Below are positions 23,010 to 35,590 of a stretch of DNA of 64,000 bases, piece after piece. Origin of the DNA: Gambelia wislizenii (taxonomy: Eukaryota; Chordata; Lepidosauria; Squamata; Crotaphytidae); NCBI GenBank assembly GCA_030847615.1, contig JAUMIR010000003.1:334309756-334373755 (forward strand), written 5' to 3'. Position 1 is the stretch's first letter. Each line of letters starts with the position of its first letter. A program made the translations under genes and the position numbers. The notes beneath the pieces are model-generated. The model was not told the origin of the DNA. It worked only from the letters and a program-made list of their open reading frames with translations, and searched no databases.

Positions 23010-25104
23010 TTTCCCTTGGCTTGGACTAAAACTCTTACACCAAAAAGAAATAAAATAGGACACATACTGCTCTTCCAAGTGGAAGACCACATTAATAAGC
23101 CAAAATACTAATAAGACAATTTTGGGGGTTTCTGGTGGTGGCTGCTCATTAGGGGCACTAACACCCTGCCCACCAGCGTCCACTTTTCTAATGATTTCCA
23201 TTTCCATGCCCAAACTTACAGATCTATATTTTTTATGTGCTGGAATTAGATAGTAAGGCAGGCCTACTTGTTTCCCCTTTACATCTCTTCTTTTGCTTTT
23301 CCTTACATACTCAAATAGGGATTCTGGAGGCAGTCAGTGTTTACCTTGCCTGTTATAGGCAGGCATGCATGGCTACAGCTGGATTGGTTAGAGTAGAATC
23401 CCACTCTTTCTCAACTGAAGTTTTACGGCATTGTTTACTGCAGACTGAAAGGACATTATCACATGAGGTTGTGCAGCGTGATTGCAGCTGTATAACAATG
23501 TCTATTGTCTTAACTTACCAGATGATGTTGTCTCCATCCCATTACCACCTTGTATTGATCTTGTTGTTGAAGTGTAGAGTTTCTTTGTTGGGGAAATCCC
23601 ATCAATGACTGCCATTATCGCTTTTGATCTGCCACTCCTCCAGTGTAATTGGTCTCTTCCGGTTCAGTCTCCAGATAAGTAGCGTCACATGGCATGAGGG
23701 AGCCTGATTTTCTTCCTCTCTCCTTCCTGCTGGCTATTCCAAAGCAGGCTGACTCCATGTTGCTTTGGAAAAGCAATTGGGAATGGGGGCAAAGATGAAA
23801 ATAAGGACCCCTCATGCCACACGACTGCACTCATTCCATGACTGAACCGAAGACTATCACACTGGGGGCAGCAGCAGGGGTTGTCAAATAGATACAGTCA
23901 CATGAATGGAAGAGAGATATGATGATGAATGTTGTAGGACTGGAATGTTCCCATTTCCTTTACTAACATAACTGAAGTGAGATGTGAGCTGGTGTGATAA
24001 TCTCCATTTCTTTAAATGTGTGTTTCTCTAGCCTTCCTTCACCATCATCCCAATGCTGATGTTGCTAAAAAGTTTCCAGCTAGATAGAAGATGAGGAGGA
24101 AAGAGGGCTGGATGGGCATAAAAGACTTTGTAAAAAAGAAGCTCCACTATCAGAGTCTTTGTTAATTGAGGTATGCCTGCATAGCAGACTGGGTTCCTTT
24201 CAGAGTCAAGTGGAGAGGAGCAGATGTCATACAAGAAAGAGGTTCTGGATCTTCAGTAGTTGATTAGAAGACAAAATGTTGGCAGGTGCAGCTTGTCCTG
24301 CAGATGACAAGAGCAAAGACGGTGTCTGCAAAAGATACAGAAGCTCAGGTTTATTTTGCAAGCCACCATATTGGTGCATGATGACGTTTCTAATATAGCC
24401 CGAGTTCTCACACCTAGCAGGCCTAAGTAGGGAAAACAGGCAAACACACACCACTCTTTTGCTCACTTCAGAACTATTTTGGCAAATGTCAAACAGGCAA
24501 TACTAGCAACAGTGCCAGCAAAGCATTTTGAGATTCTGAGCCAAGGTTTTCTTCAGCATGCCGGTGACTAGGAAAACTTGCTTGACTAGGATGTATCCTA
24601 AGAAAAGGATTGAAGTCCAAATCCACTGTCATATTCTACAAGAGTCTAATTGATTTAGCAGTCCCAACTAATTAGACCACCTGCAAGTGGCATTCATAAA
24701 ACCCTTTCACAGTCTCTGGTGCCTTTTAAAAATTCTTCCTAGGAAGAGAATGGCTGCATGTAGTGCCTTGGAACAGAAATGCTTGTTTAATATACCAATT
24801 GTAGAAAATTAAGTTCTTTTCAGAAGCTTTCTAAGATTCCTCTTTTCTGATTGTTGAAATCAAATGATTTTTCAAAAAAATTATCCCATTACCTTTTCCT
24901 GCACACATGCATCTTGCTGAACTTATAAAACCTTCAGTGTTGGAAGCTGCTATCAAAGAGCAGGAAAAATAATTCATAATGGGTAATGACCTGTATGGTT
25001 TGGGTCTAGACTGTGTGAAAGACTGTCTCTCCCTATACAAACCTGTCGGACTTTTGTGGTCGCCACGGGAAGGCTTTCTCTTCAGACGCTTTCACATTAC
25101 ACAT
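23010..25104. other. No gene seen
   Basis: About 2 kb without a recognised repeat or convincing coding frame. Confidence 0.45.
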
Positions 25105-25300
25105 TTATAGCAGTTTGTTTCTACTTTACCTGCCATGGTTGTATCCTATGGAATCCTGGGGTTTCCAGTTGAGGGAAGGGGTACTTAGAATTCTCACCCA
25201 GAGAGTTTTAGTGCCTCCCCAAATTATAAACACCAGCATTCCATATGCTGCAGCCACGGAAGTTAAAGTGGAATCAAGGTGCTATAATTGTGTTGTGCAA
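25105..25300. mobile_element. hAT-type MITE remnant
   Basis: TGCCATGGTTGTATCCTATG-type start, then GGAATCCTGGGGTTTCCAG and a mirrored GCATTCCATATGCTGCAGCC-type end with AAGTTAAAGTGGAATC. The wording (ACTTTACCTGCCATGG ... GGAATCCTGGG) matches a common squamate foldback family also seen near 62205-62300. Termini are eroded. Confidence 0.45.
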
Positions 25301-25319
25301 CATGCCTTTTCAGCACCCT

Positions 25320-25990
25320 CACAGGCATGCTGGGTGAGGACAAAAGAGAGAAGGGTCTACTCTGGCTGCTTCCAGGCTTGGGACTCATTCCCACAAACCA
25401 CTTCCCCCCCTTTCTGCTCTCCTTCTGCCAATAGGCAAATACCTTTTTATTCAGACAGCTACTTGGCCACTAACTGATTGCTGCAAGAGGGTCTTTTAAT
25501 GTGTGTCTATGTATGCCTGCCTGTGTTGTACTACTCCCTTTTTATATTTTCAAAAGTTTAAAAACTTTTGATTCAGTAGTTGGTTTTAATATGATTGCTT
25601 ATTTAATTGTTCTGTAACATGCTTTCCAATGTTCTAACTGATTAGTATTTGATTCCTGCACAGTGAGGGATCAATCAATCAATCAATCAATCAAAGTCCA
25701 CCCATATGAGCCTTCCTGAAATTTGAGATCCTCAGAGGAGGTCCTGTTGTGTGTCCAAACCCCTTATGAAGTCAGGGTTGGTATGTACACGCAATAGGGC
25801 TTTTTCTGTTGCAGCACCCTGACTGTAGAACTTTCTATTCAAGCAAGCTTGGCTGGCTCCATCTCTTCTGGCGCACAGCCAAAACATTGCTGTTCCACAT
25901 GGCATTCAGTGTTTGAAATTGCTGTTTGAACTGTTTTTAAATTGTATTTTAGGATTGTTTTTCAATTGTTTCCAGGACTCAAGGTAGCTT
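25320..25990 (+). mobile_element. L2-like LINE 3' end fragments
   Basis: Two adjacent stretches resemble the ORF2 C-terminus and 3' UTR of the LINE at 147-1525. At 25330-25680 a CTTTTTATTCAGACAGCTAC-type tail is followed by T-rich 3' UTR and an (ATCA)n run at 25668-25695. At 25700-25950 GAGCCTTCCTGAAATTTGAG and GGGCTTTTTCTGTTGCAGCA blocks are visible. Reading frames are lost. Confidence 0.5.
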
Positions 25991-27948
25991 ACAACGTAAC
26001 TTCAAACAAAATACAAATAAAAATTAATCAGTTTTTAACATTTAAGAACAAGTTGAAAAAAAATCATATTAAAACCAAGTACCAAATTAAAACAGCTTAA
26101 AACATAACAAAAGGAGTGTTTTTCAAATACCTCCCCCTTTAAACGATCCTTCTGCAGCTATCGCTCACTGGCCATATACCTGCTGATACTCCATCTTTCT
26201 ATGGAAAGCCCAAGGGTTCTAGCTATAATATTAAATGCGGAAATAGCAGTAACATCTTTGAAGAATTCTGAGTTTCATGCCCAAACCCTCATAACAAATC
26301 CTATCCTGACAACTTCCTCACAGAACCACAAGCATTCACCCTAGAAAATTGCTCTGAAAAAGGGAGCAATCAGGCTATCTGTGAGAAGAGTACAGCAACT
26401 GGAGAGCTGTTTTATGTATGAAAGGGCAGCCTCTCTGTGCGCCTAATCTGACACACATTTCAATCAATGAAAAGCCTCCCATTGATTCCAGTGGCAGTTG
26501 GGTTGAGCCCTTTAATCAAGGGTGCATCTTAATCAGAACTAAAGTCCCATCTACTGGTGTTTCCTGATTGCATGGATATTGCTGTGCTTAAATAAAATAC
26601 CTTCTGTTCGTTTACTTTGAAGCAGCTTCTCTGCCTTAAATTAAGCACAACAGAAGGAAACAGAAATCAATCCTTATCAAGGATGTTCCCCACAGCCTGA
26701 ATTTAACAACACTTTCTCCATACAGAAATGTAACATCTTGGCTAATGAGATGTAACACCAGTTTTAAAGCACAACAGTACAGTTTTTGAAGTATGTTTAC
26801 TCAGAAGTAAGTCCTACCAAGAAGAGTAGAGACCCAACTACCTAAAAAAAGAGGTTGGAAACTTTTTGTCAGAACCAGGTTGTAAAGCAACCTTTTCCTG
26901 TCATTAATCTTGTGGACTGATGTTATTGTGTGCTGTGTAACTGTTTCATGTTTTTCTTCCCTTTGAAATGGTGACAAATGGGTGTGCTGGAATGGCTGAG
27001 GGAAGATGGGTTCTGTTAGAGCAAATGGTTGGGAGGATGTTGGGCTACAATGATAACCGATGAATGAGTTGCCTACCAGATTTGGCTGATTGTAAATACT
27101 TCATATTATACTGCTTTTCCTGTGAGCTTCATTCGAAGCAACAATGTTGTATAGTTCACTCTTTAGATTTCTGCTATGCACACAGTCCCTTACTGAACAT
27201 GCTGGGGGGCTGCTGATGGGAGTCATAAGGAGATGGTCCTAACTGTTGACCTAAAGGAAGGCCTCCTATGGTATCAACCCACTTATATGCTGAGGTCGGC
27301 TTCGGATGTCCTTCTTCTCTTGATGCCTTTGCCATCAAAACTGAGATCGATGTTGACCAGGGGGGAAAAAAAGGGTGTTTTGACTATAGACTTCTGGCTA
27401 CAGAAGACTCTTGTCAGGGTCTTTCAGCAGGGCCCTGCTTTGCCAGCATTTAGAGAGCAGGTTAAGACTATTCTGGTAACTACATTTTAAGAGGCCTTTA
27501 AAAAAACTGCTTTTAACTGAACATTTAATTTGAGCTGTTTGGAATGGCTGTTGTTTTGCTGTTATTCTGTTTGATGTGATTATAAACTGCCTCTAAAACA
27601 GCACAAACAAACTATTCCAAAGCAAGAATAGCACCAAGCAGCAAAAGCTAATATCGTAGTAACAGGAGTGGATGAATCCATCAAGGTGGTACTAATAGAA
27701 GATGAGGCTGTGCATGGGCCTGTGCTGCCCGCTTTAAACCTGGAGTCAGCCCTGTTTGCACTGGTCATCTCATGTCTGGTAGGAAGTTTTGCCTCCTTCA
27801 GCCAAATATCACCTGTGAAGGGGTGTTTTCATCTCCTCAGCACAAGTGGCTAGGAGGGCTTGTACACACATTGATACACATGTCAAACACGTGTATCAAT
27901 GGTAACGTTGATTATACATGTTAAATAATTTGGTCATACTGGTAGGAA
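25991..27948. other. No gene seen
   Basis: Mostly unrecognised. A short L2-like tail may lie at 27480-27600 (CCTTTAAAAAAACTGCTTTT ... GTTTGATGTGATTATAAACT). No coding frame is supported. Confidence 0.4.
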
Positions 27949-28205
27949 TTATTATTATTATTATTATTATTATTTATTTATTTATACCCCACTCTTCAGC
28001 CAGAAGGCTATCAAAGCGGCTTACAAATTATTTTAAGCAACAGCAATTTACACATCTACACTGCATTAAGCAGTTTCCAATCTGTGTTCGCTAATTGCCC
28101 CCACAAGCTGGGTATTCATTTTACCGACCTACGAAAGGATGGAAGGCTGAGTGAACCTTGGAGCCCACTGGAATTGAACTTGTGACGTGGTGACTTGCAG
28201 TACTG
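27949..28205 (-). mobile_element. tRNA-headed SINE with L2-like tail (MIR-like), reverse orientation
   Basis: On the minus strand it begins with CAAGTTCAATTCCAGTGGGC, a B-box-like motif. It continues through GGTCGGTAAAATGAATACCC and GGGGGCAATTAGC to a tail AAGCCGCTTTGATAGCC...GGGTATAAATAAATA and an (AAT)n run. This order (tRNA-like head, conserved core, L2-type end) is that of MIR/CORE-like SINEs. Confidence 0.65.
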
Positions 28206-29515
28206 GCATTTACTGGCAGTTACAGATCTTTTGGTGAGTTCCTGAGGGCACCTTTGATGGTAACTCTACAAGAGAGCTGCAGTTCAGGGCTATGGGAGTC
28301 ATGAGCAATGTATGGATAGTCCTTATGGTCAACCAGTACAGTCTACCTTGAGCTATGAGGATCTTGGGGAGGAAGCGGCAATGAGAAGCCATTCTTCCCA
28401 CTTGATGGGTGTGCCCCAAGGCTTAGGAGGCGATGGTCATTTTGCCTCGGCTGGTCATAACTTTTTGGTCAAGTCAGGCTGCTCCACACATTTATTTTCT
28501 TCTGTAGATCTCTTCTAGAATGTTATGTTTATTACATGTGTCCCATAGTTTAAACCAATAATCTATTGTTTTGCCTCTTTATTCTTCATCTCTGTCTTCA
28601 GTTGCTGTTCTCATCAGTGTAGGAGGATTTCCAATGTCTCTGCCTCTGTTCAGTCCATGGAGATAAGTTGGAGATAGGTTCACTTGATTAGTTTTTAAGG
28701 AAAATTGTTGAATGTAGTGCATGGTTACATTTATTCCCATTCTTTATGATCAGTTCAGTCACACTTCTGCCAGCACATAACTAGGGAAGAACAATTAACA
28801 AAAATAAGAAGATGGAATTTAAAGAAGCCAAAGTAATAAGTATTGCACATACTGCCATAACTGAAGAGGAGCATTTAAAAGTTATAACTTCCCTCAAATG
28901 AAGTTGAGATATTATTTTTTGCATTTGGATATTTATCACAATAAATTAGGCTACAAAAACACAAGAAACTTACATTATGTTTTCCAGATCTCAGATTCTA
29001 CAACAAACATTTAAGGAATATGACAATAGCCATATGGGAATGATATTCTTCTAACAGTTTCCCAAAGAACATAAATCATACATCCAAAGTTAAGCACTTT
29101 TCAGTCCTCTTTATTTCAGTAGGTGAGCTGAAGCATGTGCTTAAATATAAATCTAACCTGCCAAAAGATTTACATTTACTTGTGCACAATCTGATGAGAA
29201 TGAGATTCTGTTTTTAAAAGACTATCCTTTTCTTGCATTTGAAATGCCTCATGAAATGCCACTCCTAAAGCAAAACTGTTTTGAGTCCACTAAAAGTAAA
29301 ATTGAATAATATTTTACTTCCTGAGATTATATTCTGTTGATAGAATGAAATGAACTACATCTCCTCTCCAGAGTTTGGAAGGTGAATGAAAACAAATTAG
29401 TATAATACCATGCTGAAACAATCCATAATTGAACTGTGGTGGGATGATACACTGGAACTTAGAGCACCATCCTGCCATGGTTCAGTTAAGGATGAATTCA
29501 ATTTGGCATTATATT
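28206..29515. other. No gene seen
   Basis: AT-rich DNA without recognisable gene or repeat. Confidence 0.4.
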
Positions 29516-29639
29516 TATTCACCTTGAAAGCAACTTTAAAAGTTCTGCTCCTGTTCCACTTTACAATAAAAACACATATAGTTAAAAGCATACAAAACTG
29601 AGATTAAAACAGTATTAAATGACAACAGAATTAAAACTA

Positions 29640-29925
29640 TTTAAAATAATACTTTAAAACAAAGATTAAAAACAGTATAGCATCATAGAAAGGCCTTCCC
29701 TTGTTAACAGTAAATTCCCAGTCTTGTTGGAATAGAAAGGGCTTCATTTGCTGTGGAACAGACAGTAAGGAAGGAGTCATCCTAACCTCTCTTGGGAGAG
29801 AGTTCCAAAGTCTGGGGAAAGCCACAGAAAAGACTCTCTCCCACATCCCCCCAAATGTTCCTGTGAAGGCAATGTGATAAAGAGAAGAATCTCCCCTTGT
29901 ACTTCCTAAGCGCATGTTGTAATTC
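29640..29925 (-). mobile_element. LINE ORF2 C-terminal fragment, reverse orientation
   Basis: The minus strand encodes ERVFSVAFPRLWNSLPREVR followed by a PFLFQQ block, the typical end of jockey/L2-type ORF2. A family A transposon begins immediately beside it at 29929. Only the last part of the protein and some 3' UTR remain. Confidence 0.6.
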
Positions 29926-29928
29926 AAA

Positions 29929-30733
29929 GGACTTTATCAGACTAGTGTCTAAAAATGTTGTAATTCCACTATTGAGGAAAGCTGAAACATACTGGCATTA
30001 TTATGCTAAGTATCACACGTCACCATAATTGCGCGATACTATGGCCACAGAACTATCACATAATCACCACTAGCACTTTAAGAATGGGATTTTACTTCCG
30101 TAATTTAGTACGGGTGAGATTTTGGTGGTTCTTGTGAGAAGACATGAGTGCGCTTAAAAACACCTCAAACCCCTTAATTAACAAAGTAATTCAACACATA
30201 AACCCTTAAACAAACCTAAAATTGTGCAAACAAAATGGGGCATTTCATTAAAAGAGAATCCTGGAGATCATTTTCACATTCTCACCCAGAGGTTTTCTTG
30301 CTAGGAATGGCGGCGGTGGGGGGGGGGGAAGAGGACCGCCCATTCACTCTGTAATCTCACAATTACAGTGGGAGATGTTTCCACATGCTCTTCAATAGCA
30401 TTAAAATTCATTAAAAGAGAATCCTGTAGATCATTTTCACGTTCTCACCCAGAGGTTTTCTTGCTGGGAATGGGGAGGGGGGAAGAGGACCACCCATTCA
30501 CACTGTAATCTCACAATTACAGTGGGAGATGTTTCCACATGCTCCTCAATACTGTGAAAATAGCAATTTTGAGAGCTATTGACAGCTTGTCCTGGCAGTT
30601 AAAGGGATGTGTTACTGGCAGCTGGAGCACACAGTAACCACAGGAGGACAACGATGTCATGCAACACCAGGAACCCATTTGCGCTACTGTTAACATCATA
30701 ATTGTGCGATTATAGCCTCATCTGATAAAGTCC
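29929..30733. mobile_element. Non-autonomous DNA transposon, family A copy 2
   Basis: Termini GGACTTTATCAGACTAG and CTCATCTGATAAAGTCC, flanked by AAA (29926-29928, 30734-30736). The interior matches family A, including TGTAATCTCACAATTACAGT (its own small palindrome) and GAGATTTTGGTGGTTCTTGT. It carries an internal tandem duplication at 30246-30555. No coding capacity. Confidence 0.8.
30246..30555. repeat. 163-bp tandem duplication inside family A copy 2
   Basis: Unit one (30246-30408) and unit two (from 30409) both begin CATTAAAAGAGAATCCTG and both contain ATTCACnCTGTAATCTCACA and GGGAGATGTTTCCACATGCT. They differ in G-run length and scattered bases, so the duplication is not recent. Confidence 0.85.
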
Positions 30734-30736
30734 AAA

Positions 30737-31240
30737 GTGCTGGTTATGGCTCTATACAGTCCAGCCTATCTGAAATAATGTATCTCCCCCTATGAGCCTG
30801 CCTGAGTTTTAACATCTTCAGGGGTGGGCTGTCACTTGTTCCCACCACCACTACAGGTATGATTGGAGAGGACAGGGGAAAGAGCCTTTTTCATGGCTGC
30901 TATCAGGCTATGGAATTCCTTACCACCGGAAGTGAGGTTGGTCCCCAATCTGCTCTCTTTCCACTAGGAGGCAAAGACCTTCTTATTTACCTGGGTCTTT
31001 GACTGTTAACTGGCCATTGTAGAAGATCATTTAATTGAGGGGTACTGTAATTTTATTATTGTTACACTGTAATTGCCTTTTTTAACTGTTTAAAGCTAAT
31101 GTTTTTAATATAGTTGTTTATTTAATTGCTTTTTAATTTTTGTGTTATCTCTTGTTTTCAACAGTATTTGGTTTTAACTTATATTGTCCCATACTGGAAG
31201 AAAGGTGGGATAAACTAACTAACTAACTAAATAAATCAGC
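30737..31240 (+). mobile_element. L2-like LINE 3' end
   Basis: GAGCCTGCCTGAGTTTTAAC, then AGAGCCTTTTTCATGGCTGC and TATGGAATTCCTTACCACCG are degraded codons of the ORF2 C-terminus. A T-rich 3' UTR follows, ending GAAAGGTGGGATAAACTAAC with (AACT)n/(AAAT)n. Equivalent to the end of the element at 147-1525. The reading frame is lost. Confidence 0.65.
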
Positions 31241-31369
31241 CAGAGGCATAAAAGGGTCCTGTTTTGTTGTTTCCTTTTTTACTAAATGGTTTGGTTTCTG
31301 CAGGGAGATACTACATCATCTTCTGTGGCCATAGAGATGAGAAGGACAGGATCTCCAAAATCTCTAGGC

Positions 31370-31505
31370 TGGAGTTTGGTAACCTTAGAATGAAGGAATT
31401 GTGCAGCCCTTCAGATGTCGTGATTTGTAACTCCCAGCAGCTTTAGCAAGCATAGCAAACAGTGGAAAATGCTGGGAGTTGCAGTTCAACATCTGGAGGG
31501 CCACA
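31370..31505. mobile_element. hAT-type MITE remnant
   Basis: GCAGCCCTTCAGATGTCGTG ... TTGTAACTCCCAGCAGC is mirrored by GCTGGGAGTTGCAGTTCAAC and ATCTGGAGGGCC. This is the foldback family whose ends read GGCCCTCCAGATGTTG. Related fragments are at 32690-32815, 33484-33590 and 61030-61150. Confidence 0.6.
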
Positions 31506-31567
31506 TGATTCCCTCATTTGATAAATCAGTTTCTGTATCTAGCTCTTCCATCCCATTAATTAATGAT

Positions 31568-32613
31568 ATGGGGCTTGTCTACACAATAGAAAAAACCTGA
31601 CCCCCCCCCTCCAGAATCTGGCATGATAAGGCCACACAACGTGCAGCCTTATCCCCAAATCTGGTCCAAAATAAGGACACAAAACGTATGGCCCTATCTG
31701 CACCAAACTAAATAAAGGTATACCACCTTTAACCCATGTTTTAAGAACTTGCAGTTTTGTCAGGAGTTTGCAGAAACTCTGGAGAAAACTGTAGTGTGAA
31801 CAATGCATCCACTGTAGATTCAGGACTGGGTGGAGAGGCAGGAAGGATCACAGCCTGGCAGGTGCCACCATTTACCCCAATGTCCAGGCCAGTTCCCATC
31901 CTGGAACAGTTAAAGAAAGATTTTTCCCTTCTCTGTGCTGCCACCATTGGTGCACATTTGCTTGCTCTAAGGTCAGAACGAGGCACCCCGCCATGAGATC
32001 AATGCTGAGAAGGTCGATTGGGCTACCACCTCATCATTGATCACATGGCTGAGCGCCTCATTCTGACCTTAGAACAAGCGACTGTGCTTGGCCAGGAAGA
32101 CAGAGCCCTGCACCAGGGCTTGTCCGATTGTGTCGGAGTAAAAGGGTGGACCTTTGCTGATCATGTGCCCTATACATTGTACCATTTCTGGCCACATGGC
32201 CCGGGCTGCTCTTTTTTCTGTTTGTGTGCTAGTGAATAAACAAATATAGGTGGTCCTAGAGCACTGTATTACTGGATAAAAAGAGCAGAGATACACTTAT
32301 CCAGATATGCACACAATTGAATTTTTTTTAATAAAAAAAGTTTAAAAAGCAACAGAATGGAGTCCCATCCACCAGAAGTTCCACCGCATCTTTGCTCTGA
32401 CACCAGTCCCTGGCCACCATGTGGCCAATATCTGGGTTTCCCCCTCAAATCCAGAGCAAACTGTGAATCCTACAGAGCCAGGGTTTCCTTCAGAAATAGA
32501 TCCAGGGTTTCCTTCAGAAACCCTGGTGAAACTGTGCATTATCTAAAATGCTGTGTGTAAACTGTGCTGTGAATACAGGGCGAGTGTGGCTTTTATTGTC
32601 CGTGTAGATAAGC
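31568..32613. mobile_element. Non-autonomous DNA transposon with GGGGCTTGTCTACAC ends
   Basis: Left end GGGGCTTGTCTACACAATAG, right end the complement of GGGGCTTATCTACACGGACA, about 1.05 kb apart. The interior has internally mirrored stretches (CACAACGTGCAGCCTTAT, GCACCAAACT) but no coding frame I accept. Similar end wording appears at 35465-35480, 38215, 59540 and 60070. A target duplication is not clear, so the superfamily is open (hAT-like is my guess). Confidence 0.55.
32478..32520. repeat. Two copies of a 19-bp direct repeat
   Basis: CCAGGGTTTCCTTCAGAAA occurs at 32478-32496 and 32502-32520 (period 24). The following CCCTGG makes the second copy self-complementary with its own start. 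Confidence 0.8.
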
Positions 32614-32689
32614 CCCTAGTTTCAGAGTCTGTTGTGTACATACCATAGATGACTTTATAGTTTTAACACTTCTCTATTTCTTTGCATCT

Positions 32690-32815
32690 TTTACATTGGG
32701 GTGTGAATATTTCACCACCACCCAGATGCTGCTGGACTGCAGCTCCCATGGTTCATCACCATTACCTAGGTCTAATGGAAGGTGCAGTCCAGCAACATCT
32801 GAAGGGGCTTATTGC
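32690..32815. mobile_element. hAT-type MITE remnant
   Basis: CCCAGATGCTGCTGGACTGC, AGCTCCCATGG, mirrored by GGTGCAGTCCAGCAACATCT-GAAGGGGC. Same foldback family as 31370-31505. Confidence 0.6.
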
Positions 32816-33483
32816 CCACTCTGTTGTAGATTTCCCTAATTTTTGCAAAGTTCATCTTCCCTTCCCAAGAGCAAGACAGCACTCTGCAAACATATTCACT
32901 TTCTACAAGTCAAGCTTCATTTCCTTCCCTTTTCTAGCTGTAACACCCCCTTCAAATGCACACCCACACACATGCTTGCACACACACTTACACAAATGCA
33001 CACCCACCCACCCTATAATCTTATTCAGAGCAGCTCAGCCTCATTCTATTAACTTAATGTTTAAAGCTACAATCAAGCATGACAGAAAGGTAGGAGACGA
33101 GGTTATCATGAAGTCCTTTTGTGCAGCTTCAGATAATAAATTCAAAATCCTGTGGATATCAGCTCCCATACAGGATTACATGACTAATAAGAAAGCTTGG
33201 GGATTCCAAATGAATAATCAAATCAGGTTACAATCCTATTACCTGGGAGTAAGCCCCACTGAACTGAAAGGTACATACCTCTCAGATATCTATAAGACTA
33301 CACTGTCAAGCAAAGTGACTGTATAGACAGAAATGCTAAAAAAACTCAAATTTGTTATGTAGCATTTGATTCGAAATATTAAAGAGACTGTTTTATAACT
33401 GACTGTTGTAATTGAGCACACAAAGATTTCTAGGATTTTAAAAATCAAGCATGAAAAACTTTCTATATAGACATCAGAGCTGG

Positions 33484-33590
33484 AAATGGCCCTCTAGATG
33501 TTGCTGAAGTGCAACTCCCAGTGTTCCTAGGGCTGCTAGGATTTACAGTCTAACAACATGTGGATGGCCACACAATTTCCAACCTGGTAG
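33484..33590. mobile_element. hAT-type MITE remnant
   Basis: GGCCCTCTAGATGTTGCTGA, AGTGCAACTCCCAGTG, mirrored by TAACAACATGTGGATGGCC and CAATTTCCAACC. Same family as 31370-31505, degraded. Confidence 0.55.
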
Positions 33591-34700
33591 TCCACAATAT
33601 TTGGGGAGGGGGGAGAAACTTCAGGCTGAAATTCAATATCTTCCCCACATACTAATTTCTACCTACCATGGTACTCCTGTAGGTAACTAGTATAGTAAGA
33701 ACGGCAAACGAGTCACCTTTAGCTTTAGCCCAAAGCTGATGAGAATTCATCATGTTACTACTACTGAACATTTCAGAACAAAAGTGAGTAAGTGCTTAAA
33801 TAATTTACCATGTATATGTGGCTATATCAGGGATGGACATCTAAATGTAAAAGAGCTGCCAAGTTTGAGGAGCCAAGGCAGCAAGAGTAGCTTTACAGAA
33901 TTAGGTAGAATCTCATAAAGCCCTTGTTTCACCAGACCCCAGATTACTTTGAAGCTTCCTAACCATTTTCAGGGCCAATACTGGAGAACCATATTTTCTT
34001 GTAGAAAGTATGGGATCTTGAATCATCCTAGAATCCCCTGGTGACTGGATGTTGCATGGCTGCGTGTTCACTGTCATAATCACCCATTTAAAGTCTCTTT
34101 GCAATTTACTTTCTGTGTATATATTTGGAGCCATCTATTTTGACTTCTGCATTATTCTGGTGATGACAGCAGTTATCATATGGTAGCTGGAAGAAAAAAG
34201 GCTGCTGCTATCAGCCATCCTGTGATGTACCATGAAAGACATTGCTTATCATAGCAGATCATAAAACAGCAGTTAATGCTAAAGGGGAAAGTGACATTTA
34301 TCTTTAGTAGAGGTGATGTAATGCCTTGGGTAATGTCATCCTCACCCCACTACAATATCCAGGGGTTTGACAATGAGGCAGGAATAATAGCCACAAGCTG
34401 CAAGTTTAGTAATGCAGATAATTAATTTCCTTTAATGGTGATGCTTGAGGTGACCTCTCTTCCAGCATGTGGGCACACAGAAGTTACAGCCACAGAGAGC
34501 AAAAGAAGGAAGAAGTCTCACCTGTAGCTCTGCAAGATGAGCAATAGAAGAGTGTCTAGATGGAGATGAATGATCAAGAAACCTCAAGGTCAATCATGCT
34601 TGTATTCCATTCCTATCCATATCCATCTTTTATGGACCAGAATCACACTGGAGGAAAAGCTAAGGGCTTGGAGGAAGGAATGGAATTTCCAGATGTCCTC
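33591..34700. other. No gene seen
   Basis: No recognised repeat or coding frame. Confidence 0.4.
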
Positions 34701-34707
34701 TTCTATG

Positions 34708-35283
34708 AACTTTATCAAACCCACCAAATATGGCATCATAAGGATGCCTAACGATCATGAAATGGCATGTGTACCACCAGATGACGTCACCCTTTCACGA
34801 TCATGTAAAGTAAAACAAATCCAACGTCCTATTTTATTGACAGCCCAAGCTGTCAATAGCTCCCCCGTAGCGATTTGTTGCTGGCATTGCTGGTGTTTCA
34901 ATCTGTGCGCCATTGTACTCACATGAATGCAGTGTCAATGGGCAAACACTTCCTGGTGTGACCTGGACAGCCAGGTGCGGTGCGCTCTTTTTATGACCCC
35001 CCCCCCGTGTACTTGAGACTTTTAATGTGTGTTTTTGTGTTTTCCTGTACTTTTTGTGGGGTTTTTTGTTTTATTTTTAAATTTTTCACATAAGCGTATT
35101 CTCAAAAGAATCTGGGAGATTTCAAACCTGGAAGTAAACAGAGCGCCATTTGAGCTCGGTTACTGCTGGGGAAGCCTTATTGATGCTGCTGGAGGTAAGT
35201 GTGGGAGGTTCTTTTGCCAGCATGAAAACACCACAATTTATGCTGGCAAAAGAACTCTTCTGGGGAGGTGGTCTGATAAAGTC
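34708..35283. mobile_element. Non-autonomous DNA transposon, family B copy 3
   Basis: Left end AACTTTATCAAACCCACC (one G of the usual GGACTTT is lost), right end GGTGGTCTGATAAAGTC, flanked by ATG at 34705-34707 and 35284-35286. The interior includes ATTGACAGCCCAAGCTGTCA, a perfect 8-bp stem, and the ACACCACAATTTATGCTGGC block near the right end. Confidence 0.78.
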
Positions 35284-35299
35284 ATGTGTGAATGTTTCA

Positions 35300-35475
35300 T
35301 TGACTAGGAATGTTGGCCTGCTAAACATTTCCTGGTATCTGTAGTTTGGTGAGGCACCAGAGTTCTCTGACAGAAAAGGCTAAATACCTCACAAAACTAC
35401 AAATACAAGGCTTCCACAGAATAGAACTATGGTGGATAAAGTGGTGTCAAACGGCTGTATTTCTGCCATGTAGAC
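35300..35475. mobile_element. hAT-type MITE remnant
   Basis: TCTGTAGTTTGGTGAGGCAC and TTCTCTGACAGAAAAGGCTA match the core of the foldback at 6604-6821 in opposite orientation. The right end TGCCATGTAGACAAGCCC carries the GGGCTTGTCTAC terminus. The left terminus is eroded. Confidence 0.5.
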
Positions 35476-35504
35476 AAGCCCTGTGCACGGCTGTAGAGGA
35501 CAGG

Positions 35505-35590
35505 GGATCTTGAAGATGTCTCATTCATGGGGTCGCCATAAGTCAAAGCTGACTTGAAGGAAGTTAACAACAACAACATCACCACCACAA
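35505..35590 (+). mobile_element. SINE tail fragment
   Basis: CATGGGGTCGCCATAAGTCA, AGCTGACTTGAAGG and AACAACAACAA form the Sauria-SINE-like tail without head. Confidence 0.7.

Noticed and set aside
32682..33326. 214-codon plus-strand frame
   Set aside because: It starts in a hAT-type remnant and passes through CACACA-rich DNA; no motif and repeat-like composition.
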